45,296 bases of DNA. Origin: DALYLB01 sp046154695 (lineage in GTDB: Bacteria; Acidobacteriota; Blastocatellia; RBC074). The notes under the pieces are model-generated. The model was given only the letters and a program-made list of their open reading frames with translations. It had not been told where the DNA came from and did not search any database. The DNA lies in the NCBI GenBank assembly GCA_046154695.1, contig JBJXFI010000379.1:1-45296 (forward strand), read 5' to 3'. Position 1 is the first letter of the stretch. Each line of letters begins with the position of its first letter. This document shows, in pieces, positions 1 through 9,334 of the stretch. Position numbers and translations under genes: made by a program.

Positions 1-68
1 TCCGTGGGACTTCGTGGACAGGATCTGCATTCTTTTCATGCGTCGCAACGAAGCGACTTCTGCCAGGC

Positions 69-1355
<1,287 letters not shown>

Positions 1356-1412
1356 AGGATCTCCAGTCAGGGTGATTCGCGAATGCCGGCGGAAAGCGCC
1401 TTTCCCGGTCAA

Positions 1413-1871
1413 TCACGAGAGGTCTTCTATTTTACTTTCGAGTTGAGCGATCTTTTCGACGCGCCGCGCGTGGCGGCCGCCGTCGAATTCGGTGGTGAGA
1501 AACGTTTGAACGATCTTGTCGAGGGCCTCTCGCGGGGTTGTGCGCCCGCCGACCGCGAGAATGTTGGCGTCATTATGGGAGCGGGACAGGCGCGCCGTCT
1601 CCTCATTCCAGGCCAGCGCGGCGCGGATGCCGGGAATCTTGTTTGCCGCGATCTCCATTCCGATGCCGCTGCCGCAAACGAGAATCCCCTGATCGGCCTC
1701 TCCTCGGGCGACCCCCCTCGCGACGCGTTCCGCGTAATCGGGATAGTCCACCGTGGCCTCGGTGTCCGTCCCGCAATCCTGATAGGCGATTCCCATTCGG
1801 TCAAGCGTCTGCTTGATGGCTTCCTTCCCGTCGTATCCGGCGTGATCGCTGGCTATCAGAATCTTCTTCAT
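1413..1871 (-). CDS. rpiB: Ribose-5-phosphate isomerase B
   Basis: Interconverts ribose 5-phosphate and ribulose 5-phosphate in the pentose phosphate pathway. The 152-residue protein has the RpiB/LacAB hallmarks: N-terminal KKILIASDHAGY, the catalytic-cysteine loop VCGSGIGMEIAANK, SRSHNDANILAVGGR, and the phosphate-binding RHARRV near the C-terminus. A GAGG box lies about 10 nt before the ATG. It is the first gene of a leftward pair with glyA, a pairing common in bacteria. The 227-bp gap to the divergent glycosyltransferase gene must hold promoters for both directions. Confidence 0.95.
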   Translation of the reverse strand: MKKILIASDHAGYDGKEAIKQTLDRMGIAYQDCGTDTEATVDYPDYAERVARGVARGEADQGILVCGSGIGMEIAANKIPGIRAALAWNEETARLSRSHNDANILAVGGRTTPREALDKIVQTFLTTEFDGGRHARRVEKIAQLESKIEDLS

Positions 1872-2098
1872 CGCGACGTTGTCCTCTTTTGTCGGGTTCT
1901 CTTGCAGTTTTCCACGGTCATTCGGGGATGTCGTTGATGAGCACTGTCAAAAAACATGGTACCCAATGTGCTTGGGATTGTCGAATATTAATTTTGTCCA
2001 GAGCGGCGCTCGCCCCGCGGATTGCGAAAACGTGCGAGGAGAAGGCACAATGCGCTCTTGAAATTCGAATAAAATCAACCGCTATCATCTTGTCGCGA

Positions 2099-3958
2099 AT
2101 GTTCAAGCCACGAAGCACCGAGGAGGGCGAGGGGAGGCCGGAGCCCGCGAAGGCTCTCCCGGCGTCGCGCGCGTCGGTTCTACGCGGGTTGCGCGCGTTC
2201 CGGCCGGTGGGGGCGATCGCGGTGGTCTTTCTCTCGATGCTGGCCCTGTCGTGGCGGCGGTGGACCTCGCCGATCGCCGACACCGGGCGGGAGATGGATC
2301 TGCCGCTGCGGCTGCTGAACGGCGAATGGCTCTATCGCGATGTGCATTACCTCTATCCTCCGCTCTCGCCCTGGGTGAATGCGGCGCTCTATCGGGTCTT
2401 CGGGGTGGACTGGGATGTGCTGCTGGGCGGCGGGGTGCTGGGATCGGCGCTGATCGTGGGGCTCTGTTACCGGATCGCGCGGCGGCTCCTTCCGCCCGTG
2501 GAATCCTCGGTGGCGGCGGCGGCCGTGGTTGTCTGGTGCGTCTTCAAGCCGGCGGGCAATCTGATCTCGCCCTATTCGTTCGCCGCGCTGCACGGGATGA
2601 TTCTGGCGCTGGGCGGGCTGCTATTGACGCTTCGCTACGCGGAGTCCGCGGGGCGGGCCGCGAGCGGAAATCTGCTCGGCGCCGGCGTCCTGCTGGGCCT
2701 GGCCGCGATCACCAAACAGGAGTTCGCGGCGGCCGGCGCCGCGACGGTGGCGGCCGCCGTGCTTTACCTGCATCATTTGCATCGATGGCGGTGGCGCGAG
2801 ATGCTCCGCGACCTTTCGCTCGCGGGGATTCCCGCGGCGGCGATCGCGATCGCCACCTACGGCTGGATGCTGAAGGCGGTCGGCGCGCGAACGCTGATCG
2901 AGGACTGCCATCTGTTTTACACGCACCTGCCCGCTTCGCTCGTCTATTACAATTCCCATCGCACGGGGCTCGATCGGCCGCTCTTTTCACTGCTCCAGAT
3001 GCTCGGCGCTGCCGCGCTGATGGTCGGCGTGTCGAGGACGATCGCCATCGTGGCGCAGGACTCCCGCCGGCGGCGGCCGCGCGCCTATCTGGTGACGACC
3101 GTCTGTCTGGCGATCGTTCTCGGCGTCCGCGTCCTCTCGGGATCGCAGTGGGATGGCAGTCCGCTGCGCGCCCTGCCCCTGCTGCTGCTCTTCGTTCTCT
3201 TCATCGAATGGCGGCGAAGCGGCGCCGGCGGCGCTTCGCCGCATCTCTTCATCGTCGCCTTCTACAGCCTCGCCGTGCTCGCCCGCGTCGTTCTGCGCGT
3301 CCCGAGCGGGGGCGCCTTCGGCGGATTCTTTCTGCCCACATCCCTCATCGTCGTTCTGTACCTCCTGCTTCACACGCTGCCCGAGGGCGTGGCCGGCATG
3401 GCCCAGGATCCGCTCGCCGCGCGCCGCGTGTATAGAATCGGGCTCGGCCTCTTTTTATTGCTGGTCCTGGCGACGGCCATCGTCTTCGGCGTTCGGTACC
3501 GCAAAAACTTCAATTACGAGATCGCCACGCCCCGCGCGCGCCTCTTCGTTCCCATCTCGTCCGGCCCGGCGATCGATCAGGCGCTGCGATTTCTCGAGGC
3601 CGAGACCCGCCCCGGCGAAGCGATCGCCGTCCTGCCCGAAGGCAGCGACCTCGCCTTCCTGACGGGCCGCCGCATGCCGCTTCGCCATCAGATCTTCATT
3701 CCGGGGCTGATGAGCACGGAAGACGAACACGCCGCCATTGCCAAACTGCGTGACGAACCCGTTCGATATGTCCTCATTCTTAATCGCCCGATGCGCGAAT
3801 TCGGCGCTGAACGCTTCGGCCGGGACTTCTATCCGGTCCTCGGAGACTGGATCGAGCGGAATTACCGCCAGGTCCGCCTCTTCGGCGCCGATGGCGAAAC
3901 TGTGCCCGAGATCGGTCATCCGAAATTCTTCATCCGGGTTTTGGAGCGCAATCAATAG
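2099..3958 (+). CDS. Multi-membrane glycosyltransferase, GT39/ArnT-like
   Basis: Predicted integral membrane glycosyltransferase of the GT-C fold, which uses lipid-linked sugar donors. The 619-residue protein has a first membrane segment at about residues 25-45. An acidic loop follows (ADTGREMDLPLRLLNGE, then LYRD and YPPLSPW), which is the loop that carries catalytic acids in this superfamily. About ten more hydrophobic segments and a soluble C-terminal domain follow. The open frame continues 70 codons upstream, but that stretch is not protein-like; I use the ATG at 2099. The substrate cannot be read from sequence. It stands alone, divergent from rpiB. Confidence 0.75.
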   Translation: MFKPRSTEEGEGRPEPAKALPASRASVLRGLRAFRPVGAIAVVFLSMLALSWRRWTSPIADTGREMDLPLRLLNGEWLYRDVHYLYPPLSPWVNAALYRVFGVDWDVLLGGGVLGSALIVGLCYRIARRLLPPVESSVAAAAVVVWCVFKPAGNLISPYSFAALHGMILALGGLLLTLRYAESAGRAASGNLLGAGVLLGLAAITKQEFAAAGAATVAAAVLYLHHLHRWRWREMLRDLSLAGIPAAAIAIATYGWMLKAVGARTLIEDCHLFYTHLPASLVYYNSHRTGLDRPLFSLLQMLGAAALMVGVSRTIAIVAQDSRRRRPRAYLVTTVCLAIVLGVRVLSGSQWDGSPLRALPLLLLFVLFIEWRRSGAGGASPHLFIVAFYSLAVLARVVLRVPSGGAFGGFFLPTSLIVVLYLLLHTLPEGVAGMAQDPLAARRVYRIGLGLFLLLVLATAIVFGVRYRKNFNYEIATPRARLFVPISSGPAIDQALRFLEAETRPGEAIAVLPEGSDLAFLTGRRMPLRHQIFIPGLMSTEDEHAAIAKLRDEPVRYVLILNRPMREFGAERFGRDFYPVLGDWIERNYRQVRLFGADGETVPEIGHPKFFIRVLERNQ

Positions 3959-4173
3959 ACGACTCTCAGGTGACAGCTCCGGCTGTGTTCATGGAACTGT
4001 TCAGCGGGTGAAAACTTGTTGCATTCAGCGGGCAATTACCGCACACTGTCGGCTGAAAATCTGGACGGTAACTTCATCTTCCCCACCGAAATTCCAATCG
4101 AACGGCCGTCCCTCTATTCTCAACAAAATATCGGGCCGTCTAGTTTCTCTCGAATTGGCGGCCGGAGGCATTG

Positions 4174-4416
4174 ATGAATTCCAATCTGGAGCGAAAACTG
4201 CAGGAATTGATTGAGGAGTCCCGGCAGACTGGGGCCGCCGCCGCGTATGCCGTGCTCAATCTGTTGTATTCGACGTATCAGGAAGGATCGCAGAATAAAT
4301 TCGCGTCCCACTGCTGTCTCTATTCCCCCCTCACCATCGGTTCCGCGCGGGCCACTGTCGCAGAGATGGGCGACGACGCAACAACAGAATCGGCTGCGGG
4401 AAAATATTTCCACTGA
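4174..4416 (+). CDS. Small protein of unknown function (80 aa)
   Basis: Not recognised. An ATG at 4174 follows a strong GGAGG box at 4164-4168, with 5 nt spacing. The first 40 residues look like a real amphipathic helical protein (NLERKLQELIEESRQTG, then AAAAYAVLNLLYSTYQEG). The last 30 residues are less convincing. It runs toward the helix-hairpin-helix gene and ends 45 bp from that gene's stop codon, so it may belong to the same module. No signal peptide or membrane segment is evident. A chance open frame remains possible. Confidence 0.45.
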   Translation: MNSNLERKLQELIEESRQTGAAAAYAVLNLLYSTYQEGSQNKFASHCCLYSPLTIGSARATVAEMGDDATTESAAGKYFH

Positions 4417-4461
4417 TCTCAGGCCGTTCTCTCCGAGGGCGAAGGGTGCGGAATAGCGCAA

Positions 4462-5412
4462 TCAATGAACTTCCAGAAGGCCCCCTTCGATTTGTGAATG
4501 GGCTTCTCTTGTCGAAAGAACCCCTTCCCCTGCTTCGGGGCGCAGTGCGATGGATGCGGCCAGGCGGTAAATTCCGGGCGGCAGGGCTTCTCTCTTTATG
4601 TCAATCAGCAGGGGTTTTGTCATTCCAACTGTTCCATGCGCCTTGACGATGAAGGGCTCCCGCTTTCCCCCCAGTCTTTTTGCCAGAATGGTCGCCTGAT
4701 AATTGACCTCACGGCCATGCGGCGGGGGGGCCCCGGCGAGTTCGACCGACAAGCGGACGAGAAAATCTTCGTCTCTTCGAAATGAGTGCGCCGGTTGAAG
4801 CGTCGTTGCGGTCAGCGTTTCCAGCCTCCTCAGGGCGCCTTCCGCGAATGGCGATGAAATAGGGGGCTGTGTCGGAAGCGAAACCTTCGCGGAGAGGAGG
4901 GCCGCCACCGGATGTTCCTCCGGCGGCGGAAGCGTCTTCGCGGTCTCCACCCGGTGCTTCCCCTCTTCAGGGAGCGATAATTCCTCCCGGCTCGTAAAAA
5001 AGCCCACCAGTCGATCGGATTGCCATCCCTCCCATACCTGCTCATCATTGCTTTTTACATGCAGGATTTTTGTTTGGCGCACGTTGTTTTCTGCATTGAG
5101 CAGAAACTCGATCACGTAACTGACCTCATGGAGGCCTGTCTCTTCATCACCGGACAAAGGTGAACGGGCCGCCAATTTGGCCGCCTGTCCGATCCATTCT
5201 CGCTTGTGGACGACATCCACGGTCACGCCGGATGAGGTTCCGATTCGCCCGACGATCTGTTCCGCCGTCATCGCCGCCAGTTTTGAATAGGTAATGATTC
5301 CGGCATCATAAAGACGAAGCGCGATCCTCGGGCTGATACCGCGGATGCGAGTGAAATCATCCGCTCCTGCCGGAATCGCAATCGGCGGGGTGTTTGAAGG
5401 AGTGCTTGGCAT
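4462..5412 (-). CDS. Helix-hairpin-helix protein with C-terminal beta domain
   Basis: A 316-residue protein in three parts. Residues 17-58 form a helix-hairpin-helix unit (DDFTRIRGISPRIALRLYDA, then AGIITYSKLAAMTAEQI) of the kind that binds DNA or mediates assembly. Residues 68-145 are a conserved-looking middle region (REWIGQA, LLNAENNVRQTKILHV, WEGWQSDRLVGFF) whose function I do not know. After a proline-rich linker, residues 213-316 form a beta-rich domain that aligns with the 139-residue protein encoded just upstream (5627-6046). The frame is open 31 codons further upstream, but the ATG at 5412 has an AGGAA box and the better N-terminus. No signal peptide. Probably transcribed with the 139-residue gene, although a 214-bp gap separates them. 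Confidence 0.75.
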   Translation of the reverse strand: MPSTPSNTPPIAIPAGADDFTRIRGISPRIALRLYDAGIITYSKLAAMTAEQIVGRIGTSSGVTVDVVHKREWIGQAAKLAARSPLSGDEETGLHEVSYVIEFLLNAENNVRQTKILHVKSNDEQVWEGWQSDRLVGFFTSREELSLPEEGKHRVETAKTLPPPEEHPVAALLSAKVSLPTQPPISSPFAEGALRRLETLTATTLQPAHSFRRDEDFLVRLSVELAGAPPPHGREVNYQATILAKRLGGKREPFIVKAHGTVGMTKPLLIDIKREALPPGIYRLAASIALRPEAGEGVLSTREAHSQIEGGLLEVH

Positions 5413-5626
5413 ATTTCGATTCCTGATTGAAGAGGTCGATATATAAAAAGGCTTTGCTGAATCGCCGGAAGAAAAATCAGGTGAGCGACCATGCGGTTCT
5501 CGCATCGGTTGCCCACCTGTTGTTGCGCCGGATCATTCAGGCCCCTATTCATCGCGGTGCTTTTGCACAAACCGGTTTCGCTCGCCGGTAAAGGCGGCGC
5601 GGAATTCACAAAAGCCCGGTCGAGAA

Positions 5627-6046
5627 TTAGAAGACCTGGATCATCGGCCCTTCATAGAAGGCCGTCATCGGCGGTGCGCCGCCGAAGCTCACCACGACGG
5701 TCAGCTTGTACAGGCCCGCTAGCAGCGTGCTCGGCGGAACCGTGTATTCCGTGTCGGCCGTGCCATAAATCAGCTGGCCGGCGTTCGTGGTCCTGGGGAC
5801 CGTGCCGAGCGTTCCGTCCGCCGCGCCACCCATTCCTTCATAGAAGTATGTGATTGTGTACGGAACATTCATTCCGACGATCCAGCTCGCAAACATCCCG
5901 CCAAGCTCAAACTGTGTCGAGACCTTGAACGAATCTGTCGTCTGAATGATGAGGTTGGACGCGACCCCGGCGGGGTCGACCACATTGAACTGAGTGCAAT
6001 CGATGCCGATCGCAATCGAGGTTCCGAGTTGCGGATTTCCTGCCAT
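5627..6046 (-). CDS. Small beta-rich protein of unknown function (139 aa)
   Basis: Not recognised as a named family. The protein lacks a signal peptide and is mostly predicted beta-strands with few charges (TTDSFKVSTQFELGG, PYTITYFYEGMGG, LLAGLYKLTVVVSFGG, and a YEGPMIQVF end), suggesting a compact beta-sandwich that may assemble into something larger. Translation starts behind an excellent AAAGGAG box, so high expression is likely. A near-consensus sigma-54 promoter lies about 140 bp upstream, and the next gene upstream encodes a sigma-54 activator. The C-terminal 100 residues resemble the C-terminus of the helix-hairpin-helix protein downstream. I infer a regulated structural or effector component; no enzymatic motif is visible. 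Confidence 0.8.
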   Translation of the reverse strand: MAGNPQLGTSIAIGIDCTQFNVVDPAGVASNLIIQTTDSFKVSTQFELGGMFASWIVGMNVPYTITYFYEGMGGAADGTLGTVPRTTNAGQLIYGTADTEYTVPPSTLLAGLYKLTVVVSFGGAPPMTAFYEGPMIQVF

Positions 6047-6182
6047 GTTAATTCTCCTTTCGATTCTCGCGGTTCTTGATGGATAGCCGTTAGGGATAGC
6101 GTGGAAAAAAGAGATGATGAACCACTCTCCGAAATCATCCTGTCAACTCTATCCTGGCTGATGACTGACGTTTCTTACCATA

Positions 6183-6198
6183 AGCACGCGCCGTGCCA
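6183..6198 (-). promoter_or_regulatory. Sigma-54 (-24/-12) promoter
   Basis: On the minus strand the site reads TGGCACGGCGCGTGCT. The consensus is TGGCACG-N4-TTGCW; here the -24 GG and -12 GC are exactly 10 nt apart and only the first T of TTGC differs. Transcription should start near 6172, leaving a leader of about 125 nt before the strong ribosome-binding site of the 139-residue gene. A sigma-54 activator gene lies immediately upstream. Confidence 0.8.
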
Positions 6199-6250
6199 TT
6201 GATTTGGAGGGGGAGTTTCGGGCTAAGTGCTTGTTTTCCGGCCGAGAGAT

Positions 6251-6343
6251 TGTCCGATGTGAGACCTCTTTGTCCTCCCTGCCTGGTCCTCGCGGCAATA
6301 AAGTCATTCTCAGTAGGCGGTTGAGGCTCGGACAAAAATGTCC
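6251..6343. promoter_or_regulatory. Candidate upstream activator sites
   Basis: TTGTCC occurs twice with starts 20 bp apart (TGTCC at 6251-6255 and 6271-6275). A perfect inverted repeat GGACA-AAAA-TGTCC lies at 6330-6343. These fall roughly 80-105 and 160-170 bp upstream of the predicted sigma-54 start, the usual range for enhancer sites. Binding by the neighbouring activator is inferred, not shown. Confidence 0.4.
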
Positions 6344-6359
6344 TGGCGCAACATCACAA

Positions 6360-7751
6360 TCAGTGCTTGTTTCGGAAGCGATCGACATCGATGCCGAGTT
6401 TACGAATCAGCTCAAAAAATGCGCGGCGATTTTTTTGCGCGGCCTCGGCGGCCTTGGTGACGTTGCCGTCATAGGCGAGCAGCAGGCTTTGGATATACGT
6501 TCGTTCAAATTGTTCGACCATCTCGTCTTTCAGCTCCTGGAATGACTTTGTGGCGGGGCTTGGTAGGGAAATGTCAACGCCGCAAAGAATCGAGTTTTCA
6601 GCAAACGCAACGGCGCGGCCGATGACGCTTTCAAGTTCACGGACATTGCCGGGCCAGTCGTGGCGGCAAAGTTTAAGCAGCGCGTCGGGCGAGAAGCCGA
6701 TGATGGGTCGATGATAGCGTTCCGCGAATTGCGAGAGGAAGTTGGCGGCGAGAAGAGGGATATCTTCGCGCCGATCGCGAAGAGGCGGCAGGGCGATCGG
6801 GATCATATTGAGCCGGTAATATAAGTCCTCCCGAATCTTGCCCGCGCGAAGCGCATTCTCCAGATTGACGTTCGTCGCGGCGATGACGCGGACATCCGCC
6901 GTCCGCGTGCGGGAAGCGCCAACAGGGCGGTATTCCTTCTCCTGGAGAAACCGCAGGAGTTTGACCTGCGCGAGAAGAGGCAGGCTGTCGAGTTCATCGA
7001 GGAAGAGCGTTCCCCCTTCAGCTTCGCGGACCATGCCGATTTTCGATGCGACGGCTCCGGTGAATGCGCCTCGTTCATGGCCGAAGAGTTCGCTTTCGAC
7101 CAGATCGAATGGGATCGAGCCGCAATTGACTGCGACGAAATTTTCTTTGGCCCGTGGGCTCAGTTGGTGGATCGAGTGGGCGCAGACCTCTTTGCCGGTT
7201 CCCGTCTCGCCTGAGATCAGGACCGTGGCGTCGCATTTTGCGACGACGGGAATCTTCTTGACCACCTCAAGGAAAGCGGGGCTTTCGCCGATCAGGAGGC
7301 GGGTTTCGCCCAACCGCTCCCGAAGCCCCTGGTACAGCGTTTCTCCGCCGACCGTCTGTTCCATCAGCCGCCACAGGCGCGGAAGGGTATCGGTCGCTGT
7401 TAGCGGGGGGATGAGAAAGTCGGCCGCGCCCAGACGGATCATTTCGTACATCTCCTGCGGCCCAGCGGCATCCGACACGACCACCATCGGGGGGGCGGGC
7501 TCGGCGCGGGAGGATTGAAAGAGGGATTTGGCGAGAGTGAGCACCTTTCGCGGAGAGATCAGAAAGACGACGGCCGGCCTGATTCGCGAGATGACCTCCC
7601 ACGCCCTGCTCTCATAGCCGCCTTTCGGTTCGATCGCCTCCTGCCGCAGCCGGACCTGATTGCTGGGCGTCGATTCGATAATGCCGCGCAGGGAGGCGCT
7701 GAGGTCCGATGCGGCGTTGATGTCGAGTAATAGTACGTCTGTTTGTTTCAT
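6360..7751 (-). CDS. Sigma-54-dependent transcriptional activator with degenerate receiver
   Basis: A 463-residue NtrC-type enhancer-binding protein that uses ATP to open sigma-54 promoters. Residues 1-135 have a receiver-like fold, but the strand that should carry the phospho-accepting aspartate reads VVFLISPRK, with no Asp. Residues 150-390 form the AAA+ domain: Walker A GETGTGKE (181-188), sigma-54 loop GAFTGA (229-234), Walker B GGTLFLDE (246-253), and WPGNVREL. Residues 405-463 contain a Fis-type helix-turn-helix (DGNVTKAAEAAQKNRRAFFE). I start at the ATG at 7751; the 12 codons upstream are not receiver-like. A sigma-54 promoter stands before the next gene, so that gene is the probable target. 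The missing Asp suggests control by something other than a histidine kinase. Confidence 0.93.
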   Translation of the reverse strand: MKQTDVLLLDINAASDLSASLRGIIESTPSNQVRLRQEAIEPKGGYESRAWEVISRIRPAVVFLISPRKVLTLAKSLFQSSRAEPAPPMVVVSDAAGPQEMYEMIRLGAADFLIPPLTATDTLPRLWRLMEQTVGGETLYQGLRERLGETRLLIGESPAFLEVVKKIPVVAKCDATVLISGETGTGKEVCAHSIHQLSPRAKENFVAVNCGSIPFDLVESELFGHERGAFTGAVASKIGMVREAEGGTLFLDELDSLPLLAQVKLLRFLQEKEYRPVGASRTRTADVRVIAATNVNLENALRAGKIREDLYYRLNMIPIALPPLRDRREDIPLLAANFLSQFAERYHRPIIGFSPDALLKLCRHDWPGNVRELESVIGRAVAFAENSILCGVDISLPSPATKSFQELKDEMVEQFERTYIQSLLLAYDGNVTKAAEAAQKNRRAFFELIRKLGIDVDRFRNKH

Positions 7752-8283
7752 ATGGCATGCCACATCGCGGGGAGCGCACGCTGCCAAAATTCGCTCGATA
7801 GTGCCAGAGAAAAAAAAGGTTATCGTTGTTCAAGGAACATTGTTTCCCCATTCTTCAGGATTTCCGACCAGGCACTATTCAACTTCAATTAAGATGCCAA
7901 ACGGGATTGCCCATGAGACGTTCACGCCTTCCATGGTATGCCGGTCGCACCACCTCCGAAACGGGAAGGCGAATGGGGGACAAGTTCATACAGTCGACAA
8001 CGGCTGAGCCGGCCGGCAAAAACGCCGGGCTCTCGCTACCAGTATCGAAACGTCAGCAAGGCTGACACCCTATCGCGGCGATTTCGTATAGCGGCAGGCG
8101 TGTCTGACTGAAATGTGGCTTGTAAAGTTTACTTCATAAAAACCACGACTTTGTTGGAAATAGAAGCTGAGACAGGAGGAGGATATGCTCGTTTGAGGTA
8201 CTTGGCAAGAATTTTTTTTGCAGGGGTCGGAAAAAGCCATGTGACCGCGGAAGCCCGGCTGAGGATGGGCGATGGCGGCGTGG
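7752..8283. other. Intergenic stretch, 532 bp, no gene seen
   Basis: No convincing coding frame on either strand. It contains a small perfect hairpin (GTCAGC-AAG-GCTGAC, 8052-8066), a GC-rich stem (CCGGC-AAAAAC-GCCGG near 8014-8029) and a weak -24/-12-like site on the minus strand (7885-7899). It must carry the promoter of the activator gene. The 8160s contain a very strong GGAGGAGG box followed by an ATG with only three codons. Confidence 0.5.
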
Positions 8284-9141
8284 TCAATGCGTCAGTTCGA
8301 GCAGGGTGATTTCGGGGGAGCAGCCGTAGCGCAGCGGAACGATCACGGTGCCGAGGCCGCGGTTGACATAGAGCTGGGTCTCGCCGAAGCGGGCGTAGCC
8401 GCGCATCATGCGGCGGCTCGGGCGGCGGAGCCATCGGCCGAAGGGGCGGTCTTCGCGACCGACGAGCATGCGCCAGTTGATCTGTCCGCCGTGGGTGTGG
8501 CCGGAGAGCATGAGATCGACGCCGGCGCGGGCGGCCCTGCGAATGATCGCGGGGTTGTGCGCCAGCAGAATCCGGGTCTCGCTTCTGTAGGTCCCCGCGA
8601 GGGCGGCTTCCAGATCATCCCGTCCGACCATCAGATCGTCGATTCCGGCCAGTTGGAAATGGGCGCCCTCGCGCTCGATCCTCACCGACTGGTTGATCAG
8701 GACGTTGATGCCCCGCTCCCGCAGGGCCGCGGCCATCATCTCGCCATCGGTCCAATGATCATGATTGCCGAGAATCGCGTGCACGCCGTGCGGGGCGCGA
8801 AGCAGGCCGAGCGCGCGGGCGCAACCCGGTATATACTCCGGCGAGTGGGAGACGTAATCTCCCGTCAGGACGACAAGATCCGGTTTCAGCTCGTTCGCCC
8901 GCCGGGCCGCTTCGGCGATTTCGGCTTCGCCCAGAAACGGGCTGTGGTGAATATCGGAGAGCTGCACGATGCGGAAGCCGCGGAATTCGCGCGGCAGGTT
9001 CCGAAGGGGGATCGATTGGCGGGTGACGTCGAAACGGCGCGGCTCCAGGATCGCCGCGTTGAGCATCGCGGCGAAGGTCTGCCGCCAGCGGTTTCGAATG
9101 GCGCGGCGCTCAAGAATGCGCGATATCACAGAGTTTTTCAT
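8284..9141 (-). CDS. Metallophosphoesterase, YkuE/YaeI-like
   Basis: A 285-residue calcineurin-like phosphoesterase. All metal-binding motifs are present in order: LSDIHHSPF (D-x-H), VVLTGDYV (GD), ILGNHDHW (GNHD), LLAHNP and LSGHTHGGQ (GHxH). This arrangement matches the YkuE/YaeI group, thought to act at the membrane on lipid substrates such as UDP-diacylglucosamine; the exact substrate here is unknown. The N-terminus is basic and lacks a clear signal peptide. An upstream TTG is in frame, but the ATG at 9141 has a GAGGAG box 9 nt before it. It is divergent from the GT2 gene. Confidence 0.88.
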   Translation of the reverse strand: MKNSVISRILERRAIRNRWRQTFAAMLNAAILEPRRFDVTRQSIPLRNLPREFRGFRIVQLSDIHHSPFLGEAEIAEAARRANELKPDLVVLTGDYVSHSPEYIPGCARALGLLRAPHGVHAILGNHDHWTDGEMMAAALRERGINVLINQSVRIEREGAHFQLAGIDDLMVGRDDLEAALAGTYRSETRILLAHNPAIIRRAARAGVDLMLSGHTHGGQINWRMLVGREDRPFGRWLRRPSRRMMRGYARFGETQLYVNRGLGTVIVPLRYGCSPEITLLELTH

Positions 9142-9334
9142 CCAGCGCAACTCCTCGGAAAGAATGGTTGTCGAATATTACAACAACAGAACCGGTGAGG
9201 ACTCAGAGTCGAAGCTCAGCAGGCTTCATGGTGATTCGACTCGATGGTACGAATCCCCGATGACCCAATGATATGTAAAAGCGGGGATGATTATACCTGT
9301 CGTTCTCCGCGCACTGCAATTCGCACTGAACCTG

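Larger units (their letters stand above)
6047..6359. other. Intergenic regulatory region, 313 bp
   Basis: No credible gene. It holds the leader and AAAGGAG ribosome-binding site of the 139-residue gene, the sigma-54 promoter (6183-6198) and the candidate activator sites (6251-6343). Short open frames here on the minus strand lack protein-like composition. Confidence 0.7.

Noticed and set aside
7885..7899. Second sigma-54-like site upstream of the activator gene
   Set aside because: The -24 half TGGCAT is good, but the -12 half has GA where GC is required.
7980..8070. Possible riboswitch (GC-rich stems with AAAAAC loop)
   Set aside because: The stems do not fit a c-di-GMP, cobalamin or other known aptamer layout that I can recognise.
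8164..8187. Very strong ribosome-binding site GGAGGAGG before an ATG
   Set aside because: The ATG frame stops after three codons and no other frame there looks like a protein.
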